From Lysobacter sp. (GTDB lineage Bacteria; Pseudomonadota; Gammaproteobacteria; Xanthomonadales; Xanthomonadaceae), in NCBI GenBank assembly GCA_019634715.1, contig JAHCAU010000007.1:124001-188000 (forward strand): 64,000 nt of DNA, read 5' to 3'. Within the stretch, counting starts at the first letter, position 1. Each line of letters begins with the position of its first letter. Below are positions 28,901 to 36,882 of the stretch, piece after piece. A program made the position numbers and the translations under genes. The notes under the pieces were generated by a model. It was not told the origin of the DNA, made no database searches, and saw nothing but the letters and a program-made list of their open reading frames with translations.

Positions 28901-30433
28901 CAGCGCCGCCATCGGCACGTCGTCGCCCATCGAGCCCACGGCTTCCTGCTCGGTTTCGGCGAGCGGGCGCAGGATCTGCTCGCGTTCCTCGCGGGTGAGC
29001 TGGAAGAGTTTCTGGAAACCGGCCAGGGTGCTGCCGTCGAAGGGTTCGGCGGTGAGGTTGGGATCGATCAGTTCGCTGTGCAGGTAGGTCATGCCCTGCT
29101 TCAGCCACTGCTTGTACGGCGCGCGCGCGCGGTTTATGCCGTCGATCGCATCGGTGTCGAGCAGGCGCCCGGTGTCGAGGTCGGCGGCGATCATCTGGCC
29201 CGGGCCGAGCTTGCCCTTGGCCAGGATGCGCGCGTCGTCCACGTCCCATACGCCGGTTTCCGACGCGACCATGAACACGCGCTGGTCGCTCAGCTGCCAG
29301 CGCGCCGGGCGCAGGCCGTTGCGGTCGGTGGTGCAGGCGGCGTAGCGGCCATCGAAGGCGACGATGCCGGCCGGGCCGTCCCAGGGCTCGCTGTTGATCG
29401 CGTAGTACTCGTAGAACGCCAGCAGGTCGGCGTCCTTGTATTCCAGCGACTGCGTCGCCGGCGGGATCACCACGCGCAGTGCCTTCAGCAGATCCATGCC
29501 GCCGGCCTGCAGCAGTTCCAGCATCGAGTCCAGGCTCATCGAATCGGAGCCGTCGACCTCGATCGGATGGTCGAATTCGGCAGGATCCAGCGCGTCGGTG
29601 CGCCACACGTGTGCGCGCGCCTGCGCCCACACGCGGTTGCCGGAAATGGTGTTGATCTCGCCGTTGTGCGCCAGCATGCGGAACGGCTGCGCCAACGGCC
29701 AGCGCGGGCTGGTGTTGGTCGAGAAGCGCTGGTGGAACACCACCACGCTGCTGGCCAGCTCCGGTCGCTGCAGGTCGGGATAGAGCCGCGCGAGATATTC
29801 CGGCAGCACCATGCCCTTATAACCGATGCTACTGGCCGACAGGCTGACCACATGCAGTCCCGGCACGTCGCGCAGCCGCTGCTCGGCGCGTCTGCGCGCC
29901 AGGTACAGCGCCTGTGCGAACACCTCGCGCGACATCCGCGCGCCTTCCACGTCCAGCACCGGCACCACGAACACCTGCTCGATCGCCGGCATCGTCGCCT
30001 TGGCCAGTGCGCCGCAGACGCTGTCGTCGGTCGGCACCGTGCGCCAGCCGGAGACCGCCAGGCCGTTCTCGCGCATCGTCTTCGCGAAGACCTCGTGCAC
30101 GCGCGCGATGGCATCGGGGTCGTGCGGCATGAACAGGAGGCCCGATGCGTAGCGTTGGCCGAGGGCGATGCCGGACTCGGCGGCGAGCGCGCGCAGGAAG
30201 ACGTCGGGGGTTTTCAGCAGCAGGCCGCAGCCGTCGCCGCTGAGGCCGTCGGCGGCGATGCCGCCGCGATGCGCCATGCGCGAGAGTGCGTTGAGCGCCT
30301 GCTCGACCAGCGATCGGTCAGGGGCGTCGTCGAGGTGCGCGATCAGCCCGAAACCGCAGCTGTCGCGCTCGTCGTGCGCGTCGTGGAGGCCAGGCCGTTG
30401 CCGGCGCGAATCGTTACATTGGAAACTTTCCAT
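25940..30433 (-). CDS. gltB: Glutamate synthase (NADPH) large subunit
   Basis: A 1497-residue alpha subunit that makes two glutamates from glutamine and 2-oxoglutarate; with glutamine synthetase it forms the main ammonium-assimilation path. Residues 1-25 are a removable propeptide before the catalytic Cys26 (DERDSCGFGLIAH), the class II amidotransferase nucleophile. Later come the FMN/2-oxoglutarate domain (SGEGGEDPLRYG, KPGEGGQLPGHKV, ISGHDGGTGASPISS), the 3Fe-4S cysteines in CHLNNCATGVATQ and the GXGXG beta-helix at the C-terminus (GNTCLYGATGGELYAAGRAG). It is transcribed before gltD. Confidence 0.97.
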   Translation of the reverse strand: MESFQCNDSRRQRPGLHDAHDERDSCGFGLIAHLDDAPDRSLVEQALNALSRMAHRGGIAADGLSGDGCGLLLKTPDVFLRALAAESGIALGQRYASGLLFMPHDPDAIARVHEVFAKTMRENGLAVSGWRTVPTDDSVCGALAKATMPAIEQVFVVPVLDVEGARMSREVFAQALYLARRRAEQRLRDVPGLHVVSLSASSIGYKGMVLPEYLARLYPDLQRPELASSVVVFHQRFSTNTSPRWPLAQPFRMLAHNGEINTISGNRVWAQARAHVWRTDALDPAEFDHPIEVDGSDSMSLDSMLELLQAGGMDLLKALRVVIPPATQSLEYKDADLLAFYEYYAINSEPWDGPAGIVAFDGRYAACTTDRNGLRPARWQLSDQRVFMVASETGVWDVDDARILAKGKLGPGQMIAADLDTGRLLDTDAIDGINRARAPYKQWLKQGMTYLHSELIDPNLTAEPFDGSTLAGFQKLFQLTREEREQILRPLAETEQEAVGSMGDDVPMAALSAQVRPLYDRFRQAFAQVTNPPMDSLREDCVMSLGTQIGEEGNIFVDGPEQVRHVMLNSPVLSQRKQRQLLTMPQFRDSHRYLDLNYTPAEGLRDAILRLCREAESAARDGIELLIVTDRRPRRDELLVHALLATGAIHRHLVRTGLRCKSNLIIETGTARDPHHVACLIGFGATAVYPYLAYQTLHDLGERGILKTKHGEVAQIGRSYRRGIKKGLLKIISKMGISTIGSYRGAQLFEIVGLDREVVDLCFAGTPSRIGGATFEQLQHETALIAARAWDGNTLPEIGGLLQYTPTGEYHQYNPDVVVTLQRAVRSGRREDWDAYAHAVNDRPPAALRDLLALDTAKTQPIPIDEVEPVSSIVRRFDSAAMSLGALSPEAHEALAIAMNRLGGRSNSGEGGEDPLRYGTDKVSKIKQVASGRFGVTPEYLVNAEVLQIKVAQGAKPGEGGQLPGHKVNALIARLRYARPGIGLISPPPHHDIYSIEDLAQLIFDLRQINPEALISVKLVAHAGVGTIASGVAKAGADLITISGHDGGTGASPISSIRYAGTPWELGLSEARQSLMANGLRERVIVQADGGMKTGLDVIKAALLGAESFGFGTAPMIALGCKYLRICHLNNCATGVATQDDRLREDHFTGLPERVEHFFRGLAEEVRGYLAQLGARTLEEIVGRTDLLQQTEGTLPQHRLIDLSPLLSQDGLTGSAHCTVRGAVLPPEGLAATLDSELADVIAHKRGGSFRHAIRNTDRSIGTRLSGRIARAHGNHGMRDAPIDLHFDGSAGQSFGAFLAGGLRLELEGEANDYVGKGMADGRIVIRPPQGARYVAHESTILGNTCLYGATGGELYAAGRAGERFAVRNSGALAIVEGAGDHCCEYMTGGIVVVLGRTGLNFGAGFTGGMAYVLDRDRDFVDRYNHELIDILRINSEGFEHHRSHLLDLLEHHQRLTGSAHAQSLIDNFRDFLGKFWLVKPKAVSIESLGETLRRAA

Positions 30434-30660
30434 CGGGAGGGGGTCCGAGTGAAAGGCGCAGAAACCAGGGCGGGCACGAGGCTCGCCGACGATTTGACAC
30501 AGGATGAATCCGACTTAAGCACAATTGATGCACTGCGGCAACTGCTGCTTTGGCATGAGCGCGGACGTGACCTGCGCTGTCCGTCACGGAGCACGTCGGC
30601 GACGCGAGGACGCCCCGTCGCGGTAGACTCCCGTTCCGCTTTCCCCGCCCCCATGCCCAC
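30434..30660. promoter_or_regulatory. Divergent region between gltB and the MFS gene
   Basis: A 227-bp gap between two diverging genes. A perfect TTGACA lies at 30494-30499 on the plus strand, but only weak -10 candidates (TAAGCA at 30516, CACAAT at 30520) follow. AT content rises locally around ACTTAAGCACAATTGATGC (30513-30531), the natural place for a promoter. No recognisable operator was seen. A plus ORF beginning GTG at 30449 runs through the gap but looks non-coding. Confidence 0.35.
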
Positions 30661-31920
30661 GTGAACAGCCCTCTCGCCGGCGGTCGCCGACAGGCCGCGC
30701 TCGTCTTCATCTTCATCACCGTGCTGATCGACGTGCTCGCGTTCGGCGTGATCATTCCGGTGCTGCCGCACCTGGTGCAGGCATTCGTCGGCGGCGACAA
30801 GTCGACGGCGGCGTACTGGGTCGGCGCCTTCAGCGTGGTGTTCGCGCTGGTGCAGTTCTTCTCCTCGCCGATCCAGGGCGCGCTGTCCGACCGCTTCGGC
30901 CGGCGCCCGGTGATCCTGCTGTCCTGCCTGGGACTCGGCATCGATTTCATCGCGATGGCGCTGGCACCGAACCTGGCCTGGCTGTTCGTCGGCCGCATCG
31001 TCTCGGCGATCACCTCCGCCAGCTTCACCACCGCGAACGCCTACATCGCCGACGTCACCGCGCCGGAAAACCGCGCGAAGGGCTTCGGCATGATCGGCGC
31101 CGCGTTCGGCCTGGGTTTCACCCTCGGGCCGCTGATCGGCGGCCTGCTCGGCGGCATCGACCATCGCCTGCCGTTCTGGTTCGCCGCGGCGCTGGCCCTG
31201 CTCAACTTCGCCTACGGCCTGTTCGTGCTGCCCGAATCGCTGCCGAAGGAGCGCCGCACGCGCAGCTTCGACTGGTCGCACGCCAAGCCCATGGGCGGCG
31301 TGAAGATGCTGCGCGACTACCCGCAGATCTGGGGCCTGGTCGCGGTGGTGTTCATCGCCAACTTCGCGCATTACGTGTACCCCAGTACCTTCGTGCTGTT
31401 CGCCGATGCGCGCTACGGCTGGGGCGAGACGCAGGCCGGCTACGTGCTGATGGCCGTCGGCGTGCTCAGCGTGATCGTCAATGCGGTGCTGGTCGGCAAG
31501 CTGGTGAAGGCGCTCGGCGAGCGCCGCGCGATGCTGTTCGGCCTGTGCTGCGGCGTGGTCGGCTTCGTCGTCTACGGCATGGCCGATGTCGGCTGGCTGT
31601 TCCTGGTCGGCCTGCCGATCAGTGCGCTGTGGGCCATCGCCGCACCCGCGACGCAGTCGCTGATCACCAAGCAGGTCGGCCCCGAGGCGCAGGGCCGCAT
31701 CCAGGGCGCGCTCAGCGGGCTGATTTCGCTCGCCGGCATCTTCGCCCCGGCCCTGTTCGCCGGCTCGTTCGGTTTCTTCATCGGCCCGCATGCCCCGGTG
31801 CGCCTGCCGGGCATCGCCTTCCTGATCGCGGCGGCGCTGCTGGCCTGCGCGGTGGTGGTGGCTTGGCGCTATGCGCGGCCTGCGCGGATCGCAGTGCCCG
31901 CAGCGGTGGAGTCGGCCTGA
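30661..31920 (+). CDS. MFS transporter, TetA-like drug/metabolite exporter
   Basis: A 419-residue inner-membrane antiporter-type transporter with 12 predicted membrane helices. Typical TCR/TetA-like features are FIFITVLIDVLAFGVIIPVL (helix 1), the motif A loop GALSDRFGRRPVILLSCLG (about residues 76-94), TTANAYIADVTAPENRAKGF and the motif C-like GFTLGPLIGG. The GTG at 30661 is the start; the ATG eight bases before it runs straight into a stop. The substrate is unknown: TetA-family members in soil bacteria often move compounds other than tetracycline. It is transcribed divergently from gltB. Confidence 0.87.
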   Translation: MNSPLAGGRRQAALVFIFITVLIDVLAFGVIIPVLPHLVQAFVGGDKSTAAYWVGAFSVVFALVQFFSSPIQGALSDRFGRRPVILLSCLGLGIDFIAMALAPNLAWLFVGRIVSAITSASFTTANAYIADVTAPENRAKGFGMIGAAFGLGFTLGPLIGGLLGGIDHRLPFWFAAALALLNFAYGLFVLPESLPKERRTRSFDWSHAKPMGGVKMLRDYPQIWGLVAVVFIANFAHYVYPSTFVLFADARYGWGETQAGYVLMAVGVLSVIVNAVLVGKLVKALGERRAMLFGLCCGVVGFVVYGMADVGWLFLVGLPISALWAIAAPATQSLITKQVGPEAQGRIQGALSGLISLAGIFAPALFAGSFGFFIGPHAPVRLPGIAFLIAAALLACAVVVAWRYARPARIAVPAAVESA

Positions 31921-31934
31921 AATCAGCCTTGCGT

Positions 31935-31994
31935 CGCGACTTGCGTCGCTCCTACAAGAGCAGTTGCTCCTCTGTAGGGGCGACGCAAGTCGCG
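31935..31994. repeat. REP-like inverted repeat element 1 (heads inward)
   Basis: Two 22-base arms (31935-31956 and 31973-31994) with one G-T-type mismatch and a 16-base spacer. Each arm contains its own hairpin GCGAC-TTGC-GTCGC and a TGTAGG head that points inward. It lies between the converging MFS and barstar genes and may act as a bidirectional terminator. Confidence 0.85.
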
Positions 31995-32005
31995 AGCGCT
32001 CTCCG

Positions 32006-32476
32006 CTATGCGCCTGGTGAAGTCTCCTCACCAGCGTCGTTGCCCATCGCCTCCAGCTCGCGCGCCGACAGCGGCAGGAAGGTCCAGAACGGCACCTGTT
32101 CGTCCGCCCAGCGCGCGGCGGCGTCGTTGAGGATGTCGAGCACGTCGTCGACTTCGTCCGGCGCGCGTTCGCGCCAGTCGCCGATGTGCTCGAGCACCAG
32201 CACGTAGCCGCCCGACGGCAGCCAGGACAGGTCGTTCAGGCAGTCGGCGAGCGCATCGAGGTTGTTGCCGAACCAGTCCGGGAACGACAGCGCGTCGGCG
32301 ATCTCGCGCAGCACGGCATCGAGGTCCGCGCAGGCGCGCAGGTCGACCGGCGCGACGGTATGGCGCAGCAGGCGGCCGGCTTCGACCAGCGCCTCGCGGT
32401 CGCGCGCGTCGACGAAGTAGGCGCCGGCCTGTTCGGGATCGGCGAGCAGGCTGCCCAGTTCCACCGCGATGTTCAT
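32006..32476 (-). CDS. Barstar-family ribonuclease inhibitor
   Basis: A 156-residue cytoplasmic inhibitor of the barnase-like RNase encoded immediately upstream. The barstar core runs from about residue 40 to 130: DLRACADLDAVLREIADAL, the inhibitory-helix region FPDWFGNNLDALADCLNDLS and the strand GYVLVLEHIGDW. The C-terminal 20 residues are acidic and probably flexible. The ATG at 32476 overlaps the RNase stop codon (ATGA), so inhibitor and enzyme are made together. It protects the host from the enzyme before secretion. Confidence 0.9.
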   Translation of the reverse strand: MNIAVELGSLLADPEQAGAYFVDARDREALVEAGRLLRHTVAPVDLRACADLDAVLREIADALSFPDWFGNNLDALADCLNDLSWLPSGGYVLVLEHIGDWRERAPDEVDDVLDILNDAAARWADEQVPFWTFLPLSARELEAMGNDAGEETSPGA

Positions 32477-32970
32477 GGTGTCGCCTCCGATCCGCCGAGC
32501 GTGAAGCGACGGAAGCTGCGGTAGTGGTCGTCGGTGTAGAAGTACTCGACCGGCGGACGCCCGCCGCTGACGATGCGTCGCGCGCCGCGATCGCGCGACC
32601 CCGGCGTCTCGACGGTGTATTCGCGGTAGTAACCGCTTGGTTGCTGCGGCAGCCGGCGCTCGCGGTTGCCGAACACGCCGTCGTCCTGGCGATGCGGATA
32701 CGGCCCGCCGCGTGCGATCAGCCGCAGGGTGTCGATGGCTTCGGGCGGCAGGAAGTCCGGATACCGCGGCGATGCGGTCGGGGTCGCCGGCGTATCTGCC
32801 GGCATCGGTGGCGGCAGCGCCAGCGGCGTGGTTTCGGTCGCGGCGGCGCGGCCGGGCGCGTCGGGCGCCGGCGCGCGCAGGAAGCTCCAGGAGGCCGCAC
32901 CGAGCAGTACCAGCGCGAGCACGGCGATCCAGCTCGAGTTGCGCTTGCGTGAAGACGATGATCGACGCAT
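32473..32970 (-). CDS. Barnase-like guanyl-preferring ribonuclease, membrane-anchored or secreted
   Basis: A 165-residue protein with an N-terminal membrane segment (about 14-31, after a basic SSSSRKRNS stretch), a Pro/Ala-rich linker (about 33-70) and a microbial RNase (barnase) domain (75-160). Candidate catalytic residues are Glu117 in YYREYTV, Arg131-Arg132 in DRGARRIVSGG and His149 in DDHYRSFRR, matching the barnase Glu-Arg-His set. The ATG at 32970 has a GGGAG site seven bases upstream. The hydrophobic segment lacks a clear cleavage site, so it may stay anchored. It precedes barstar with an ATGA overlap. Confidence 0.88.
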   Translation of the reverse strand: MRRSSSSRKRNSSWIAVLALVLLGAASWSFLRAPAPDAPGRAAATETTPLALPPPMPADTPATPTASPRYPDFLPPEAIDTLRLIARGGPYPHRQDDGVFGNRERRLPQQPSGYYREYTVETPGSRDRGARRIVSGGRPPVEYFYTDDHYRSFRRFTLGGSEATP

Positions 32971-33026
32971 GCCTGGCTCCCGTCCGGTGACCGCCGCAGT
33001 GTAGACCCGATCCGGTCCCGTGGGGT

Positions 33027-33326
33027 TCAGCCGCAGGTGATCGCGACGATGGTGCGGTCGGCGTCGACGCGGATGTCGAGGCGATCCGTGCGGTAGTCGA
33101 GGGTCACGGCGTCGTCCGGGCCGATCACGCGCACCTGTTGGGACGCGCTGGCGCGCTTCGCGGCATCGACGACCTGCGTTTCGGCCTTGCGGCCGATGTA
33201 CTGCTGGGCGGGTTCGGCGCGGCATTCGCCGGGGGATTCGGTGCCTGCCGTCGGATCGGAAGGCGTCGACGCGCAGGCGGCGCAGGACAGGACGGCGAGC
33301 AGCGGAACGCTGGACAGGATGCGCAT
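33027..33326 (-). CDS. I78-family peptidase inhibitor, probable lipoprotein
   Basis: A 99-residue exported protein. The N-terminus MRILSSVPLLAVLSCAACAS is a lipoprotein-like signal with a cysteine at 15 or 18. After a linker comes an I78 inhibitor domain: CRAEPAQQYIGRKAETQVVD, VRVIGPDDAVTLDYRTDRLD and the C-terminal DADRTIVAITCG, with the paired cysteines seen in the family. The ATG at 33326 is chosen because GGAGA lies eight bases before it; ATG 33341 is in frame but has no such site. The target protease is unknown. Confidence 0.83.
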   Translation of the reverse strand: MRILSSVPLLAVLSCAACASTPSDPTAGTESPGECRAEPAQQYIGRKAETQVVDAAKRASASQQVRVIGPDDAVTLDYRTDRLDIRVDADRTIVAITCG

Positions 33327-33547
33327 GGTCGGATTCTCCATGGAAGCGCCTTTCGGCGGAAAAGACCGGGGCACAGTATGCAGAGCACGCCGTGGATGAG
33401 CACCGTTCGTGCGCTTCCGGCAGGGGCGGGGTTCAGTGTCCGCGACCATGCATGCGTCGCGTTATGATCGGCGTGCGCCTGCTCCGGCCACGCTTCCGGT
33501 CGCGATGCGCGCGATCGACCACGCTTCCCACGACACGAGGACCCACC

Positions 33548-33937
33548 ATGACCGGCGCAGGCGGCACACCCGGCGGCATCTCGCAATTCCTGATCGGTCT
33601 GGTCTGCGCGGTCGCGGGCGGCTGGCTGCTCACCAACCAGGTCCACGTCAGCTCCGGCGGCCTCTGGAGTTTCCACGGTTACAACACCTTCGGGCTGTCG
33701 CTGATTCCGTTCCTGCTCGGCACCGGCCTCGTGTTCTTCAACGCGAAGTCGGTGATCGGCTGGCTGCTGCTGCTCGCCGGCGTCACCATCATCATCGTCG
33801 GCGTGCTCGCCAACCTGCAGATCTATTTCCGCCCGACCAGCCTGTTCAACACGCTGATGATGCTGGGGCTGCTGGCCGGCGGTCTGGGATTGATCGCGGC
33901 TTCGCTGCGGAGCAGGCCGGCCTCGGAGAAGCAATAG
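33548..33937 (+). CDS. Conserved small membrane protein, unknown function
   Basis: A 129-residue protein with four likely membrane segments: LIGLVCAVAGGWLLTNQV, LSLIPFLLGTGLVFFN, IGWLLLLAGVTIIIVGVL and LNTLMMLGLLAGGLGLIAA in approximate form. It begins MTGAGGTPGGISQ and has YNTFGLSLIPF between helices 1 and 2. The ATG at 33548 sits after GAGGACC. The stop codon TAG is provided by the left arm of the REP-like element that follows. I do not recognise a named family. Confidence 0.75.
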   Translation: MTGAGGTPGGISQFLIGLVCAVAGGWLLTNQVHVSSGGLWSFHGYNTFGLSLIPFLLGTGLVFFNAKSVIGWLLLLAGVTIIIVGVLANLQIYFRPTSLFNTLMMLGLLAGGLGLIAASLRSRPASEKQ

Positions 33938-34001
33938 GGTGCGGTTCACCGCACCGATTCGATTTCACGAGGAAAAGCCGGTGCGGCGAGCCGCACCCTA
34001 T
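33934..34001. repeat. REP-like inverted repeat element 2 (heads outward; carries stop codons of both neighbours)
   Basis: Arms at 33934-33956 and 33979-34001, 23 bases each, with a 22-base spacer. Each arm folds alone: GGTGCGG-TTCA-CCGCACC on the left and GGTGCGG-CGAG-CCGCACC on the right, so only the loops differ. The outer heads read ATAGGG; the TAG of the left head is the stop of the membrane-protein gene and the TAG of the right head (minus strand) is the stop of xthA. Confidence 0.85.
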
Positions 34002-34771
34002 GCGCCTATGTCCACCCACGCCGGCGCATGGTCGCTGGGTCGGTCCCAGGTGCGCGGTTCGCGGTCGATGTCGGCGGCGACGGTCCTGTCGCGCAGCGCA
34101 TCGGAGACCAGGTTGAGGTCGATGCGCAGGCCGAGGTTGCGACGGAAGCCGGCCTGGCGGTAATCCCACCAGCTGAAGACGCCGCCTTCGCTGTGGTGCA
34201 GGCGGTAGGCGTCGTGCAGGCCGAGGTCGAGCAGGCGCTTGAGTGCGGCGCGCTCGGCGGTGGAGGTGAGGATGCTGTCGTCGTTCCACACAGCCGGGTC
34301 GTGCACGTCGCGGTCGTCGGGCGCGATGTTGAAATCGCCCATCACCACCAGCCGCGGATGCCGCGACAGCTCGTCGGCGAGCCAGCCGTGCACGGCGTCG
34401 AGCCAGCGCAGCTTGTATTCGTATTTCTCGGTACCGACGTCCTGGCCGTTGACCACGTACAGGTTGACGATGCGGATGCCGTTGACGGTGGCGGCGATGG
34501 CGCGGCGTTGCGCGTCGTCGAAACCGGGGATGCCGATGGTGACCTCGTCGAGCGCGTGGCCGCGCGCGAGCAGGGCGACGCCGTTGTAGGTCTTCTGCCC
34601 GGCGAACACGCTGCGGTAGCCGAGGCCGGCCAACACCGCATCGGGGAAGCGGTTGTCCTCCAGCTTGGTCTCCTGCAGCCCGACCACGTCGGGCTGCGCG
34701 GCCTGCAGCCATTGTTCGAGGTGCGGCAGGCGCACGTTGAGCGAATTGACGTTCCAGGAGGCGATTTTCAT
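33998..34771 (-). CDS. xthA: Exodeoxyribonuclease III (AP endonuclease)
   Basis: A 257-residue Mg-dependent enzyme of the EEP superfamily that removes 3' blocks and cuts at abasic sites in base-excision repair. Catalytic motifs are WNVNSLN at the start, LQETKLED (Glu34), YVVNGQDVGTEKYEYKLRWL, GDFNIAPDDRD and the C-terminal DRPSDHAPAWVDI with the catalytic His. The ATG at 34771 gives the standard N-terminus MKIASWNVNS. Its stop codon lies in the REP-like element shared with the converging membrane-protein gene. Confidence 0.96.
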   Translation of the reverse strand: MKIASWNVNSLNVRLPHLEQWLQAAQPDVVGLQETKLEDNRFPDAVLAGLGYRSVFAGQKTYNGVALLARGHALDEVTIGIPGFDDAQRRAIAATVNGIRIVNLYVVNGQDVGTEKYEYKLRWLDAVHGWLADELSRHPRLVVMGDFNIAPDDRDVHDPAVWNDDSILTSTAERAALKRLLDLGLHDAYRLHHSEGGVFSWWDYRQAGFRRNLGLRIDLNLVSDALRDRTVAADIDREPRTWDRPSDHAPAWVDIGA

Positions 34772-35092
34772 GGCGCGAGTGTAGCGGGATTCGCCGCGCC
34801 TGCGTTTGCGGCGGCGCGAGCGGACGGGCGGTCCGGGCATGGCGCCATCCCGCCGTCGTCCTGCGGCCAGCGCCCGCGCAGCTCGCGCGCGTCGCGTCGG
34901 GGTGTCGTGCATTCCGCTCGAAGGACGCCGGGCCGATCGTGCGGCATGCATGGAAGAGGCGAGGAAAATCCGGGCAAAACAGCGATTCCATGACGGAGCA
35001 TGAATGCGGTGGCGCGATGCGGTCGAATCGCCCGGCATGGACGGATGACGGTGTTACAACGTGCCCACTTTCAAACCAAGGGAGACATCGGC
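34772..35092. other. Gene-free region between xthA and the GlsB-like gene
   Basis: A 321-bp gap between diverging genes. It must hold both promoters, but no good -35/-10 pair was found. Short ORFs here (for example plus 34806-35003) are Arg/Ala-rich shadow sequence. The only local structure seen is the short palindrome ATGGCGCCAT near 34840. A Shine-Dalgarno (GGGAGA, near 35080) precedes the next gene. Confidence 0.5.
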
Positions 35093-35362
35093 ATGAACAT
35101 CATCATCTGGCTCGTCGTCGGCGGCATCATCGGCTGGCTCGCGAGCATCATCATGCGACGCGACGCGCAGCAGGGCATCATCCTCAACGTCGTCGTCGGC
35201 ATCGTGGGCTCCTTCCTCGGCGGTTTCCTCATCGCGCCGATGCTCGGCTCCGGCACGGCCAATTCCGGCGACTTCTCGCTGCCCGGGCTGCTCGCTTCGC
35301 TCGGCGGCGCGGTGATCCTGCTGCTGCTGGTGAACCTGATCACGCGGGGCCGCGCGCGCTGA
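35093..35362 (+). CDS. GlsB/YeaQ/YmgE-family stress-response membrane protein
   Basis: An 89-residue inner-membrane protein of the transglycosylase-associated (GlsB/YeaQ/YmgE) family. It has three membrane segments: IIIWLVVGGIIGWLASIIM, ILNVVVGIVGSFLGGFLIA and LASLGGAVILLLLVNLI. The Gly-rich GIVGSFLGGF motif is the family hallmark. The ATG at 35093 follows GGGAGA at a normal distance. Members are often induced by stress, but nothing in the upstream sequence shows the control here. Confidence 0.9.
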   Translation: MNIIIWLVVGGIIGWLASIIMRRDAQQGIILNVVVGIVGSFLGGFLIAPMLGSGTANSGDFSLPGLLASLGGAVILLLLVNLITRGRAR

Positions 35363-35396
35363 CATACCGGCATCGATCCCCGCACCCGCTGCGATC

Positions 35397-35428
35397 CGAC
35401 GAGGCCCGGCATCCGCCGGGCCTCGTCG
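35397..35428. terminator. Perfect hairpin between converging genes
   Basis: A 14-bp perfect stem (CGACGAGGCCCGGC, loop ATCC, then its complement) between the GlsB-like gene and the converging aldehyde dehydrogenase gene. It lacks a T-run, but its length and place suit a bidirectional terminator. Confidence 0.6.
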
Positions 35429-35463
35429 CATGGGCGCGGTCCCGATGCGCTTCGCTGCAGCGT

Positions 35464-36882
35464 CTACCGGGTCAGCTTGCGCACCAGCTGGTCGATCCAC
35501 CCGGTGTAGGGCGGCTTGAGCAGGTCGGTCGCGCTCCAGCGGGCCTGCCACAGCACCGGCATCGCCTTTGTGAAGGTCTCGAAGCCGGCTTCGCCGTGGT
35601 ACTGGCCCATGCCGCTGGGGCCGATGCCGCCGAAGGGCAGGTCGGTGGCGGCGAAGTGCAGCAGGGTGTCGTTGACGGTGACGCCGCCGGCGACCAGGCG
35701 GCCGAGGATGTGCTCGACGGTGCCGCGGTCGTGGCTGAAGGGATACAGCGCCAGCGGCCGGTCGTGGCGTTCGACATGCGCGATCGCGTCGTCGAGCGAC
35801 GCGTAGCCGCGGATCGGCAGGATCGGCCCGAAGATCTCGTCCTGCATCACCGTCGCGTCGTCGCCCGGATCAAGGACCAGGGTCGGCGGAATCAGGCGTT
35901 CGGCGTCGGCACGGGCCGCGTCGACTTCGGCCAGGGCGATCACCTGCAGGCCGCGCGCGCGGGCGTCGTCGAGATGCGCGCGCAACCGGCGGTACTGGCC
36001 TTCGTTGATGATGCGGGTGAAATGCGCGGCTTTGCCCATGTCCGCGCCGTAGCGCGCGTGGACCTGCGCCCGCAGCGCGGTGGCCAGCGCATCGCGGCGC
36101 CCGGCATCGACCAGCACATAGTCCGGCGCGATGCAGGTCTGGCCGCCGTTGAACCACTTGCCGCTGGCCAGGCGTGCGGCGGCCTGTTCGATCGGGAAAT
36201 CCGCCGCGACGATCGCCGGCGACTTGCCACCCAGTTCCAGGGTCAGCGGCGTGAGGTTCGGTGCTGCGGCGGCCATGACCTTGCGGCCGACGCCGGTGGA
36301 GCCGGTGAACAGCAGGTGGTCGAAGGGCAGGCCGGCGAAGGCCGCGCCCATCTCGGCGCCGCCCAGCGCCACCGCGACGCGATCGGCCGGGAAGACCTCG
36401 GCCAGCAGCGACTGCAGGAAGGCACTGGTGCGCGGCGTGTGTTCGGAGGGTTTGAGGAAGACGTGGTTGCCTGCCGCGATCGCGGTGGCCAGCGGCACCA
36501 GTGCGAGGTTCACCGGATAGTTCCACGGCGACATCACGCCGACCACGCCCAGGGCCTCGCGCCGCACCTGCGCGCGCGCCGGCCACAGCCGCCAGCCGAC
36601 CCGCCCGCGTCGCGGCTTCATCCAGCGGCGCAGGTGGCGGCGCAGGTGGTCGATCTCGGTGATGACCGTCATGCCGTCGGACAGCAGGGTCTCGTGCTCG
36701 GAGCGGTGGCCGAAGTCGGCGCGCACCGCGGCCTCCATCTCGGCCATGCGCCTGCGGAACACGGTCTTCAGCCGCTCCAGGTCGGCCATGCGCTGGGCGT
36801 GGTCGGGTTTGCGGGCCAGCCAGGCGGTGCGCAGGCGGTCGAGGGTCTGCGTGAGGTCGACGGAAGCGGTGGGCATGTCCAT
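35464..36882 (-). CDS. Aldehyde dehydrogenase, coniferyl-aldehyde-dehydrogenase-like
   Basis: A 472-residue NAD(P)-dependent aldehyde dehydrogenase. The catalytic Cys250 lies in NGGQTCIAPDYV and the general base Glu216 in LTLELGGKSP; FTGSTGVGRKVM is the cofactor loop and MSPWNYPVNLAL the usual early motif. The short N-terminus, the CIAPDYV variant and the C-terminal LPFGGIGPSGMGQYHGEAGF match the class 3-like/coniferyl aldehyde group, not betaine-type enzymes. The ATG at 36882 (MDMPTASVDL) is preferred; a second ATG lies two codons on. The natural substrate is unknown. Confidence 0.88.
   Translation of the reverse strand: MDMPTASVDLTQTLDRLRTAWLARKPDHAQRMADLERLKTVFRRRMAEMEAAVRADFGHRSEHETLLSDGMTVITEIDHLRRHLRRWMKPRRGRVGWRLWPARAQVRREALGVVGVMSPWNYPVNLALVPLATAIAAGNHVFLKPSEHTPRTSAFLQSLLAEVFPADRVAVALGGAEMGAAFAGLPFDHLLFTGSTGVGRKVMAAAAPNLTPLTLELGGKSPAIVAADFPIEQAAARLASGKWFNGGQTCIAPDYVLVDAGRRDALATALRAQVHARYGADMGKAAHFTRIINEGQYRRLRAHLDDARARGLQVIALAEVDAARADAERLIPPTLVLDPGDDATVMQDEIFGPILPIRGYASLDDAIAHVERHDRPLALYPFSHDRGTVEHILGRLVAGGVTVNDTLLHFAATDLPFGGIGPSGMGQYHGEAGFETFTKAMPVLWQARWSATDLLKPPYTGWIDQLVRKLTR

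Noticed and set aside
25871..30664. A 1597-codon plus-strand open frame opposite gltB
   Set aside because: Same cause: antisense to a strongly biased gene. The sequence has no recognisable motif.
30449..30664. Short plus ORF with GTG start in the gltB-MFS gap
   Set aside because: It has no Shine-Dalgarno, the product is compositionally odd, and it overlaps the MFS start. It is more likely part of the control region.
34806..35003. Small plus ORF between xthA and the GlsB-like gene
   Set aside because: The product is mostly Arg and Ala, the style of shadow frames in this window, and no ribosome site is present.
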